A stretch of 64,000 nt of DNA from NCBI GenBank assembly GCA_037447605.1, contig CM074809.1, positions 2,479,297 to 2,543,296 of the forward strand, given 5' to 3'. Below are positions 12,876 through 22,352 of the stretch, one piece after another. Source of the stretch: Zygnema circumcarinatum. Taxonomy: Eukaryota > Streptophyta > Zygnematophyceae > Zygnematales > Zygnemataceae. A program made the position numbers and the translations under genes. The notes beneath the pieces were generated by a model, which ran no database searches, was not told the DNA's origin, and saw only the letters and a list, made by a program, of their open reading frames with translations. The first letter of the stretch is position 1. The number at the start of each line of letters is the position of its first letter.

Positions 12876-14248
12876 GTCCTTTCCCTTCTGTTATGCTTGA
12901 CGCCAAAGATGTTAGGCCTTGGAAATTTCTCCTTATTGAATTTCCATTTTCTGACAGCTGGCGAGTTCTGCTGGTGTCCTGCTGCCTTGCAGCTCCCTTG
13001 CAAGGATAGGGGCAGGTCTGCAGACAGGGTTGGCGAACGGTTTACATGCTCCAGACTGAGTCGTACTGAATGAAGATACCATGGTTCGCTGGCGTTAGAG
13101 GACGGGCGCAGGCGAGCCAGCCGGGCCCTCCAGAGGCGGCCTTCCTCGCTTTCTGCTACCATGCCGAGCAGGTGTATCAGGCTGTTAAACTTTGGTATTT
13201 CGCATCGAGACGTTTATCGATAGCAGTACACCGCTAGTTTGATCGTTGGTACACTCAAAGACCCAAATGTACTGGTTTTGAGGAGCAATGCATTTGGTAG
13301 CAGCGGAGGCTTCCTGCAACTTGTTTTCTCGCTTTGGCGGAACCACTCTGCAAGCCGCGGCTGGCGCAATGGCGGCCAGGGACCTCCAGGGGACTCGGCC
13401 GGCTCGGAAAGACGACTTTACGAAGGCAGTCATTAAAGAATTTGAAGATTTAACCGACCCTTGAGTTAACAAAGGTTATCTGGAACGTAAAGAATATTTT
13501 GACAAAAAATACGAAAAAGCAGCAGGCACAGAGGCTCGGTTCCAACGGCGGGTGTGTGAGGCCTTGTCTATGCTTCTCCTTCCCTTCCTATTGTTATAAT
13601 CGGCCGTACGCCGTACAGATTCAAGAATGGCAACTGGGATGTACTTCACTATTGATTCTCCTTTTTTGTTTTTCTTCCTTTTTACCATGGACACAGAGAA
13701 GGTTGTTCCCAATTCACACTCGTGCAGTTGAAAATGCTACGAAGCACCTCTTGGAAGTTAACTCATTGATAGTTTTGTTTTCAACATCAATAATAAACAA
13801 AAAAGGGGGCCAAGGTTGTTCGGCTGTTCTAGCTCGAATCAAGTAATGATGCATCAGAATCGTGCACGTTCGGAGTAGCTAAACTCAGATCAACAATTGG
13901 CAGTACCAATGCCTGCTTCTCTAAATGCACGTGATGTATACTTCTGATTCTGCCTGTCTGTCCATCCGCCAGCTTGTGAAGACTGCCAATCACTTGAAAG
14001 CTGCCAATCATTTGAGGGCTGGCGATCACTTGAGCTGCTGTAGAATCCTAACAGCCATTGTCGGACCTCCATCGCCTGCTCGGACAATCTCACATATGCT
14101 AGAAAGACCTGCGCATGGACAAGCACGCCAAGCTCGGAAGACGCAAAAAAACACTTAGTTAGCCATGGCAGCATAACGATGGCTACTTGAATCATTACAG
14201 AACTGTTTTCGTTTGAATCCTATTCAAGCCTCGTCGTCTGAATAGTCT
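12876..14248. other. Intergenic stretch between J/Trx and F-box genes
   Basis: It contains the distal repeat block (12884-12925), a possible 58-residue ORF (separate entry, 13288-13464) and otherwise nothing I recognise. Minus-strand open frames at 12866-13162 and 13185-13472 have no family resemblance. The first partly overlaps repeat DNA and the second is antisense to the small ORF. The 3' UTR of the F-box gene should lie just below 14249. Confidence 0.4.
13288..13464 (+). CDS. Possible 58-residue small protein
   Basis: An ATG at 13288 opens a 58-codon frame ending TGA at 13462-13464. The N-terminal half is rich in Ala, Ser, Arg and Gly without acidic residues (LFSRFGGTTLQ), like an organelle-targeting peptide. 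The C-terminal part is charged and helical (DDFTKAVIKEFEDLTDP). An internal ATG at 13372 would give a 30-residue product. I do not recognise a family. It could also be a terminal exon, or chance. Its coding-like composition makes it worth listing; transcript evidence would decide. Confidence 0.3.
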   Translation: MHLVAAEASCNLFSRFGGTTLQAAAGAMAARDLQGTRPARKDDFTKAVIKEFEDLTDP

Positions 14249-16435
14249 TCAATTCGCATCAAGGACAGCTCGTGTTCCTTTCCACACACCTTCGTTCGGC
14301 TGCAAGTTTGTGCAAACCGCAGCTCCGTACTTTGCGCATTTGCCTCTGCATAGTAGCAAGGTAGAGACAACAAAGCGAACGGCTTACTTGGTCGTGCGAT
14401 AAACCTTAGCAATTATGATTTTTGAAGATAAACAGGTTGATGTTCATTCACATTCTGACCAAATCCAATATCATACTGTCTAATGGGCAGCGCGTGAATG
14501 CACGGCACATAGATGAGTGTATGCTTACCTCGGCTTCCAGTCGCCAGCATTTCCAACCCACCCTTTTGTGTTAAAAATACCTGCAAAAGAAATGGGCGAA
14601 CACGCATTATGTAAACATGAAGCGAGTTCCGAAAAAACTGTTTAGATGCACTCGGAATTAGGAGTATGGGAGAGAACAGGGAGCAGAGTTACCTCTTGTT
14701 TCTGGAGAGGAAATATTATGCGCATCGAAAATGCCTCCGATGGCTTGATCAGAATGGAATGGCGTCTCATGGCTTCCCAAAGTAGCATAGGTCCACGATC
14801 CATCCTTCCAACCATCCATGAAATAGAGCTCCCACTGTCGGGCATCAATCACCTGCATAGTGCCTGCAAAAGCAAACAAGGAGGAGATTCAGCGACTATC
14901 TGCTCTGTCTGCCTCGGCCACAGTAAAATGAATAAGTAACGCTTAAGTTGGCTCGATAAAAAACAGCAAGACACTATTCACATGACTTTCTCACCTTCAC
15001 AACTGCTCAGATTGCAGATTGGACAGCGGACTAAATGCAAATCTGCACCAAAAACCTCACCAGAATCAAAAGCTGTACAAAACAGTAGATTCTGACGGAC
15101 AAGTGTCCGTGCATCTTGATGGACCTTTCACGGTCCCCTTGATTCATATTGTTCTCAAAAAAAAAAAAAAAAACCATAATCGATAAACTATACGACTGTT
15201 TGATTATGCCCTCCCTGGTCGTTTTGCATTGTCCTGCTGTCTCGTCCCCTCCCACCCAGGCTCTTTTTAGTTGCACAGCTGCATAAGTTAATGTCACGCT
15301 CCAGAACGCAAAAAACATTTGGACGAAGCCTTGCTAAACTGCATGCTTTTCACTTACCTGCAATCCAGATTCCTGGGGCAGCACCATCAATACTCCAACA
15401 GCTAGATGGCTCAAAGTCGCTTTTGATAGGCTGATAAACAGAACGACATAACAGAAGTCAGGCGTGAAAAATCATGTTTGTATGGAAAGGACAACTGCAT
15501 GCATGGTGAAACCAGTGTCTCTGTCATTGGTAACAGAGTTGTGCGCAGAGGTTTCTAATGCGGCAGAGCATCAATGCGCAATAGATCCCTACTTAACCAA
15601 GAACTAGTAATATGGTGCCAGCTGTGAGGAATTTTAGGAAAGAAAGTAAATAGCAAGGATGATAGGAGTTCGCTTGCAAAGCTACCTGTGGGAGGTCACC
15701 GTCGATTGAGAAAGATGGTGATGTAGATAGCAGATCCGTTGCGAGAATCCTTCCAGAAGTGACATTGAAGGCGCCAATCCTCATCCAATCTGCATGCATG
15801 AGATGCTCTTCTCTTAAAAAATATGTGCTGATTTGAGGCTAAGGTTTGCAGTAGGCTGTGGAAGTAGTACATTCCATGGAAACGTTAAAATCTCACCAAG
15901 ATGTTTGTCAGCAGATCGGGTACTGTAAGAATGAATCGGCTCTGGTTGAAGAGACGCGAACAGGTTAAAGTTAGCACCTTCACAAGCACCAGCAAGACTT
16001 TCAGGATTTTGCTCACGAGTATGCATTCACTTGAAACCGATAAATAAAATTTGGAATCAAGGACACTTTACGACTTTCAGCTGACACGCAAACAGGATTC
16101 ACGCGCTTGCATCGCCTGGCGCCTATAAGACGCTGTTAACGAACAATGGCTTTCAAGCGTTTCATTCAAAAACTATTTTTTGGCTCACAGTAACGAAAAG
16201 TGCACAGGCACCTGCAATAGCAGCAATAAGCAGCTCCCTCCAACCGAAGCTAGGTTCAGTCGCTGGTTCGTCAACATGAAGGTTCTGCAAAGCAAGGTGC
16301 TTCCAGAGAACCTCCTCCAGGGCCAATGAATGAAAAAAATGGCTGACACTGGACATCCTGACAAGATCATCAGGATCAAGGAAGCCGAATATTTTGATCC
16401 AGGGAATTGCAGGATTTTTTAAATCCTGATCCGCC
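14249..16435 (-). CDS. F-box protein, probable SCF ubiquitin-ligase adaptor (first exon not placed)
   Basis: Predicted substrate-receptor subunit of an SCF E3 ligase. Exons on the minus strand: 16212-16435, 15897-15977, 15686-15789, 15358-15430, 14693-14863, 14529-14580 and 14249-14345. All internal junctions agree in phase, and the frame ends TGA at 14249. The first listed exon carries a clear F-box (IPWIKIFGFLDPDDLVRMSS, then FFHSLALEEVLWKHL), which normally binds SKP1. The C-terminal two thirds contain ELYFMDGWKDGSWTYATLG, HETPFHSDQAIGGIFDAHN and GWVGNAGDWKPRGK. They look like a compact beta-rich domain, but I cannot name it. The frame is open upstream of the F-box without a start, so at least one short 5' exon is missing. 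An ATG at 17000 (MRLPPYKRRERGFG) is a candidate, but its best donor does not match in phase. Confidence 0.72.
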
Positions 16436-17366
16436 CTGCAATGAAATCCAATGCCATACACCGGCAAATACGTCCATGCGGATGTATGTCAGTCTGCATA
16501 CACGACAATAGTTTCACAATAGTCCGCTAATAGTTGCATCACATAATGTTAGATGCGGAGAAACTCAATCTTTAAATCGAGTAGTATCGCAAACCAACGT
16601 TAGATGGTGCTAAGTGACAGTCCTTAATCCTGCAGCTTCGCAAACTCGCAGCCCTTTCGATCACCTTTCACAGAAGGCAGTTGTTTCTAGCACCAGATTT
16701 GTTTGCTCCCGCGCTTGCACATTTAAAATATGCACAAAATAAGCATTTACCTCGTATTGTCGTGTGAAGCCTCCCTGGAGTCATCACATTTTCTACGCCA
16801 CGATGAGCAATTGATGAAACTCGTAAAATACTTCACAGCCTGCTTCATACTCAACCTTCAGCCTTCTTCTCCCTGCTGCTGCAGGCTACTTCGTCGCAGC
16901 AGGCGTTCAGACCCAGTCGTCTGCAAGCAGCTGCCGGGGTTGGGTTGCAGTAGGCCCTTCCAAAACCTCTCTCCCGCCTTTTGTAGGGAGGGAGCCGCAT
17001 TCTCAGGGAAGCTTTTGAACGGCGTTTTGAATTTCAAGCACTTTTTTCCTGATCAAAAAATAACGTATACTGTACGGACGCTTTTCAGGGTCCATGCAGC
17101 CAATCAGCGCTCGAAGACTGGCCACGTAACCAAAAAAAATCGAGCTAAAACAATTAAAAATATCACATTGGGTCCATTTTCGAAACGAACGCCTTGAGCG
17201 CCAAAGTGTGCCCGTACCGCCAAAAGCTTCCGGCCCAAAGGTGGTCCTCTCTTCTTGCCGGTGCAAACACACACATCTTCCGTATGTGAAGCACCTACAC
17301 AGTCATTTTGTCGGTGACGTTTCTCGACCTATTCTTCTCATCTTTGATGTTTCTTTCAATTGTAGG
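16436..17366. other. Presumed divergent promoter of the F-box gene and the unrecognised plus-strand gene
   Basis: It contains the unplaced 5' exon(s) of the F-box gene and a CCAATCAG box at about 17099-17106. A minus-strand ATG at 17000 opens a basic 49-codon frame that could be the F-box first exon. I see no other gene. Confidence 0.35.
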
Positions 17367-19306
17367 ACTTCCTGGATAAATCTGTTCTTCCTGTTGTTGG
17401 AGCTAATGAGGTATACTGTCAGGAAAGTTCAGGATGCACTGCAGAGGACGTGAGCCAGCTGAAGAGAGGGTCTAAGCCTATGTTGAGAGCTTCAGTTACC
17501 GAAACTGTTGCAATGCCTATAGACAGAGTCGGCTTCGTACAAGCAAAGTGTGTTTCATAGCACTGTGGGAGGATAACCAATGCCTTGGTGTTCCTTTTTT
17601 TGCTGTCTGATACCTCGACAGGACCTACTCCTTATGGATATGGCCGGACTGACGTTTGCATATTTGGATTTTTTTTTTTATATCTCTGGACGTATGCAAA
17701 AGCATGTGCTGTTTGAATGCAGAATTCGACTATACGCTGTTTGAATCCGACTAGTTGAACTCCGAGGCTTTTATGCAGTCCAAATGCCTATTCACCAGCG
17801 AGTAGCATGCAGTTCACTGTGCTCCCTTTCGTTCCATTAATCTCTCCTTTTCTAATTTCATCTCGTTTATCTGCAGCATTCTGCATCCGACTATCTGTGC
17901 ATGAGGTTAGAACTTTCGCCGTTTCTTTTTAGGCTTTCAGTTCTGCTGCCAAGCCTCATACGCTAGAAAGTGAAAAGGCGAGCTCTTTTCTGAACACTCC
18001 TGGACTCTGGAAAGCGACGACGAACCAGCAAGTTTTGGGTCCGCTGTCCTCTATGGTGAAGTCGACAGCAGATATGGCCACTGATCGTATTTGGAAATCG
18101 TTGTTTGAAAAAGCTTCATTTTTTTTTTTTGTTCGTGTTCATTGGTTACAAGTGAACGCGGTGCCATTGAGGCGTGGCACCATAGAATGGATCCTTGGCA
18201 AGCTCCTGTGTGACTGGGTGGGAAAATTTCCCGCTTCAACATCTGTTCCTGTCGATCTTCCGAGCACAAGAGAAGCATCCTGTCGATCTTCCGAGCACAA
18301 GAGAAGCATCAGATCAGCTCGAGAAATGCAGAGTGTTCGTAATCGATATTGAATCGCATGGGTGTTTCAATTGCTTTTCCTCTCTTGTAAGGAGGAAGAA
18401 ATTAAGACCGCAACAATTCTCAGAGTTGATTCGAGGGTCAATGGAAAGCTTGGTGCCATCGCTGAATACGAGGTTGCCCACTCTATCCACTCTATTACAT
18501 CTAAATTAGTAATCATCATAAGTTTCCCGCGGAATTGTCCCTTGCATTTACCTATCCGTTGTTCTGAGGGATTAAGGCATTGGCACTCATTCTCGCGAGG
18601 TTTTGATACCCATATCCTACGCCATCTTCTCTACATGGGAAGGAAGTATCTACATGGGAAGGAAGTATCTGTTCACCTTTCAAAACACTGCAAACCTTCT
18701 TGACTATATTAGTAGCCACATCTGCCTTCGCCATAAATTTGACTGTTTACGCTGCAGGCCTTTCATAGATTACTCTCAGAAGGTCTGCTCAAAATATGGA
18801 AACCGAACCTCCGTGAAGGGAAATGAAGCCTCATGCAAAAAGTCTGGTGAAAAGTCCAACTGCTTTGGAATATAGGAATGCTATGCGAGGTATCCCAGAT
18901 CATCCAAGATCTCCTGTGATACTAACAGCCCTTTGCAGGCTGCAACCGGCAAAGAACTGCACACCTCGATTACTTTTCATATTGCTTATAACATAGATGT
19001 TCAGATTAACTTTGAGGCAAATTGCATTTTCCCAACACATACACAGCGATTCCAACGTTCAGCAATCGCATGCAAAACAACATTCATCAGCCGAGAAGGC
19101 CAAACAAAGCTTATTCGATGCTAGAAACTAAGCTTGCATACAGCAAAAAGAAATTCGAATGGGGGCAAGAAGCCAAGAAAGAAAAAAATCGAGAGGTTTC
19201 ACAGCATGCCTCGTTTGAACATGTCATGGCAATTTACGACGAGGCAGAAGATATCCAAAATGAGAATCCATACACTCCGGATGAACAGCGTCCTACTCAA
19301 AACTAG
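17367..19306 (+). CDS. Unrecognised spliced gene (tentative)
   Basis: I do not recognise this gene, and its exon structure is not settled. Stretches with coding texture and splice-like borders occur in order. One follows an acceptor at 17371-17372 (DFLDKSVLPVVGANE). One lies at about 17950-18090 (ESEKASSFLNTPGLWK). One follows an acceptor at about 18391 (IKTATILRVDSRVNGKLGAI). A terminal stretch of charged, helical sequence (SKKKFEWGQEAKKEKNREV) ends at TAG 19304-19306. No ATG exon was found. A perfect 31-bp tandem duplication (18248-18309) lies in the middle; because 31 is not a multiple of three, it would shift the frame if coding. The locus may be a pseudogene or a non-coding transcript. 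Confidence 0.3.
18248..18309. repeat. 31-bp perfect tandem duplication
   Basis: The unit at 18248-18278 is repeated exactly at 18279-18309. A second short tandem duplication (about 19 bp, core CTACATGGGAAGG) occurs at about 18632-18669. Both suggest recent slippage or repair in non-conserved DNA. Confidence 0.9.
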
Positions 19307-19657
19307 CAAACCGCACCAAGGAACAACATGCTCTTAAATTTTTGAAAAATAAAATACAGCAATGTTTCCGTCTCTCTCTCGACTTCTCTCGTTCTTCAAC
19401 AGCCTTTTTCCGCACACGAACATGTACATTCAGTTTTCTATTCACATCATGGACTTATCGATGCCTTCCAGAGTCTCCACCGAAATCTTTACCCCTGCCC
19501 TATATTAAAAAAATAGAAAGGGTAAAGAAACCGTGTGCTTATCGGAAAAGCTTGACCTATCCTTATTCCTCCCCATTGCATACGTATCGGTCAAAAGAAA
19601 GAGAAGGTCAGAATCCTTCGGCACAACGCCCCCATCGCCGAGGGAAAAACCTCCACA
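19307..19657. other. Convergent intergenic spacer
   Basis: It lies between the end of the tentative plus-strand gene and the stop of the minus-strand His/Pro/Gly-rich ORF. AAAATAAAATA at about 19346-19356 could be a polyadenylation-type signal for the left gene. Nothing else is recognised. Confidence 0.4.
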
Positions 19658-19984
19658 TCAGTGGTGAGGTCCAGGATGCGGCTGCGGCGGGTGGGGCCCA
19701 GGATGTGGCCCCCCCTGCGGCCCCCCGGGGTGCTGCCCCTGCCCGGGGCGGTGCGGGTCGTGCTGCGGCTCGCGCGGCCCTCCCTGCGGCCCCCCCGGGT
19801 GCGGCGCGGGGCCGCCATGATGCGGGTCGTGCTGCGGCTGGTGCGGCCTCTCCATGGCTTCTGCGCTGGCTGGCAGGCAACCTTCTTCGCCCCTTCGCAC
19901 TTGCAGCCGTTGCCGCGAGAGCGCCTCCCCTTCCAGAGACATCTGCTGCTCCGCGGCCTTAAAGTTCGAGCCGGGCCGGTACAT
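19658..19984 (-). CDS. Small His/Pro/Gly-rich hydrophilic protein
   Basis: An ATG at 19984 gives a 108-residue frame. The first 50 residues are mixed and charged (NFKAAEQQMSLEGEALSRQR). The C-terminal half is an imperfect repeat built from PQHDPH, GGPQGGP and PHPGPH. It has no membrane span or signal peptide. Such low-complexity His/Gly/Pro-rich sequence is seen in plant metal-binding and dehydration-related hydrophilins; that role is inference. A second minus-strand ATG at 19995 opens a different, Arg-rich frame over the same DNA. The GC-rich composition keeps all frames open, so the choice of frame rests on the repeat structure alone. It is divergently oriented to the His/Pro-rich gene at 22137, with ABRE-like elements between them. 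Confidence 0.4.
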   Translation of the reverse strand: MYRPGSNFKAAEQQMSLEGEALSRQRLQVRRGEEGCLPASAEAMERPHQPQHDPHHGGPAPHPGGPQGGPREPQHDPHRPGQGQHPGGPQGGPHPGPHPPQPHPGPHH

Positions 19985-20049
19985 GCGGTCGCCATCGAAG
20001 GAAGGGACCGCGGGAGCCAATCGCCGTCTGCCACGTTACCACAGGACCT

Positions 20050-21027
20050 GACGTGGCAAGGCGCCATTGGTCCAGCATGGCCGCGGTGCGCCCAGCGGCC
20101 CCCGCGCGACGCGGTGGAGCGGGGGCCGGGCCGGGGGGCCTCGTGGCGAGGAGCGCTGTCACTTGGCGCCACGTGGCGCCTGGACCCGTTCGGCCGCACG
20201 CGACCGCCAGCGCAGAGCGTGCCACGTCAGCAAGTGCCTGGACTGGCGAACGGCCCGGGACGAACAAACTTACGGAGCTCGTTGTAGTGCCACTTGGCGA
20301 GGGACACGTGACGGAATGTGTATGGCGACTCGCGCGTGCCGTGCCACGCTCTGGTTGGAGGGACAGTGGCGCGTTCACTCGTGAATAATGCGAAGGCGAC
20401 GGGCACAATGCTAGTACCAAGTACAACTAAGGAATCAAAACTGAAAGTCTGGAAGAAAGGAGTTGGATAAAAAGAAAGAGGTCCATGCACATTTGATGGC
20501 CTCGCCATCGTGAGTTCAATGCCATTTTCCCTGCTATTTGCATCGATCTCAAAATGGTAATGCCATTAAGCAGACAAGTTCAACACGAGGCACCACAAGG
20601 AGCCGGTCACAAAGGACTTCAGGGCAAAAAAAGAAAACCCATGAGGTGACCTCTGCTTATTGGCTCGACAACACGGCCCCAGAAATAATCTGGACTGTTA
20701 GATTCTACGTAAGCATGACCTTCGATTTCGCTTCCCGATTGAACATCTAAAAATGACCACATTGGACCTTTCGGAACTATTGGCTACACGAAGGCAAACT
20801 TCTGTAGCGGTCGCTACGCCCAACATGTGGCCCGCCTTACGGCCTTACCGTACGGCTACGCGCTTCGGCCTTACTGTACGATATGACATACGGACGACCG
20901 TACTACATGTACGGTGAATTGTACGAATATCCGTACAGTACGCCCATACGGCGGGCGTCCGTCAGTCCTGGCGGACGTGCAGCAACCTTTGACGCGTGTA
21001 AGAGGCGATCCCATGACACGTGGCGCC
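20050..21027. promoter_or_regulatory. ACGTG and CCGTAC element cluster between two His/Pro-rich genes
   Basis: ACGT-core elements occur at about 20050 (GACGTGGCA), 20165-20180 (a 16-bp perfect palindrome GGCGCCACGTGGCGCC), 20221 (GCCACGTCAG), 20303 (GACACGTGAC) and 21015 (GACACGTGGCGCC). Between 20835 and 20950 there is a dense set of CCGTAC/GTACGG sequences. ACGTGGC is the ABRE core. GTAC is the core recognised by SBP/SPL-type and copper-response factors in green plants. Assignment to either flanking gene is inference from position. Confidence 0.5.
20489..20625. mobile_element. Miniature inverted-repeat element, family A copy 2
   Basis: The terminal block at 20489-20525 (core GATGGCCTCGCCATCGTGAG) is the same as in copies 1 and 3. 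About 20581-20625 resembles the internal part of copies 1 and 3 (GAGGCACCACAAGGAGCCGG). The right terminal repeat is not recognisable, so this copy looks truncated or decayed. It sits in the spacer between the two His/Pro-rich genes. Confidence 0.6.
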
Positions 21028-21897
21028 TCGCCAGTGGCTGGCCCTGCTCCCGGTCCCTTACGCTGGTAAAGGGTTTGACGGGGGGAGCGGAGGAGCAGGG
21101 GGGAGCGGAGGGGCATGGGCGAGCGCTCGGAGCTCGCTGGAAACTAGCACACAGAGGGAAGTATGGCAAGGGGCTGAAAAGCCTCTTGTTACAACAACAG
21201 CGTGGGCCCCGCAAGTGCGCCCTAAATGTTGAGCAGCTAATTCTAAAGTTCTGGCGCTCCAACTGTTGTAAAATTTGAACCTGACTTCCGAAAACTCATA
21301 ATCCATCCATAGATCGAGCAATTCACAAATCTCAGGACATGTACATACGTAGCTCTTGTAATTAAGTTCCTTTTTCACCTTCTCTCTACACCATTCATTA
21401 GTTATTTTTTCCTCCCGTGGTTCCTTTTGCCACCCGAGCCCCTGTTTTCATCCACCCCGCATTTCTCACTTCCCAGTCCCTCCCTGGCCGTGGATCCTTC
21501 TCCCTCCCCGCGCTCCCTCCCTCCCTCCCTCCCTCCCTCTCATCCGCGGCCTCTGGTTCCCGGGGGGTTGGCCCGAGCCTCCCTCCCTCTGCGCCCGCTG
21601 CGGGCAAGGGCAAGTTCGCACCGCCGCCTGCCGCACGTGACGCAAGCCGTCGTCATTGCCCTGCCCCGTCTGAGCTTGCAACGCGTTGTCCCGCGCGCAC
21701 GGAACATCCTATCGTATCGTACAATATCGCATTCAATGATATCGGTAGAGCCCGTACGCTCACCGTCAGTGCCGTACGGTCCCGAATCCCGCTTCCCCCG
21801 AAGGTTCTCCGCCTTGCCGAGACGTGTCGCGGACGCAAATTTCCTGCTCGACCGTTCCGCCACTCGCGTGCTGCCACGCTTGCGAGGACCTCAAACC

Positions 21898-21964
21898 GGC
21901 CAATCAGCGGCGGGCTGGCGCTCAATAGGAGCCACAACGCACCTTCTCCTCGCCTCTATAAGTA
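21898..21964 (+). promoter_or_regulatory. CCAAT box and TATA box of the His/Pro-rich gene
   Basis: GGCCAATCAG at about 21898-21907 and CTATAAGTA at 21956-21964 are spaced as in a plant core promoter. Transcription would start near 21990. The first ATG after that point is the one at 22137 that opens the His/Pro-rich frame, which supports that start. Confidence 0.6.
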
Positions 21965-22136
21965 CCGCGGGCCCGCCAGCTCTGGAGAGACTGACCTCTT
22001 ATTTCGGGAGCCTTCTAGGTTTCAAGGCTCTATTCGTCTTCTAGGGCTGGTGCTCAGCTCTGCAGCAGCAACAGCAGCGCCAAAGGGAGAATTTTACGGC
22101 GTCTTGCCTCACGTAGAGCGCGAAGGAGTCTCAGGC

Positions 22137-22352
22137 ATGGGCCATCCTCACGACCAGCATCATCACGATAATCATCACGATCATCATCATCATCATCATC
22201 CGCATCATCCTCCTCCCCACCATCCTCCGCCGCCTGTTGTGGTATTCACACCACCGCCTCCGCCGGTGGTTGTCATCGATCCTTTCGCCATCTTTCGCCC
22301 TCACCCTCATCCACCTCCGCCCCACCATGGCCATGGCCCCCATCATCGCTAA
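22137..22352 (+). CDS. 71-residue His/Pro-rich protein
   Basis: Single-exon frame from ATG 22137 to TAA 22350-22352. About a third of the residues are His and nearly a third are Pro. The N-terminal half is a His/Asp/Asn run (DNHHDHHHHHHPHH). Two near-identical segments follow (PPVVVFTPPP and PPVVVIDPF), then FRPHPHPPPPHHGHGPHH. There is no signal peptide or membrane span. His density of this kind predicts strong binding of Zn, Cu or Ni; the cellular role is unknown. The frame is open far upstream (from 21417), but that part overlaps the TATA and CCAAT boxes and has no further ATG after the predicted transcription start. A 5' UTR of about 150 bases is likely. Confidence 0.6.
   Translation: MGHPHDQHHHDNHHDHHHHHHPHHPPPHHPPPPVVVFTPPPPPVVVIDPFAIFRPHPHPPPPHHGHGPHHR

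Noticed and set aside
21417-22136. Upstream part of the 311-codon frame that includes the His/Pro-rich protein
   Set aside because: It overlaps a TATA box and a CCAAT box, and the first ATG after the likely transcription start is at 22137. The upstream frame is therefore promoter and leader.
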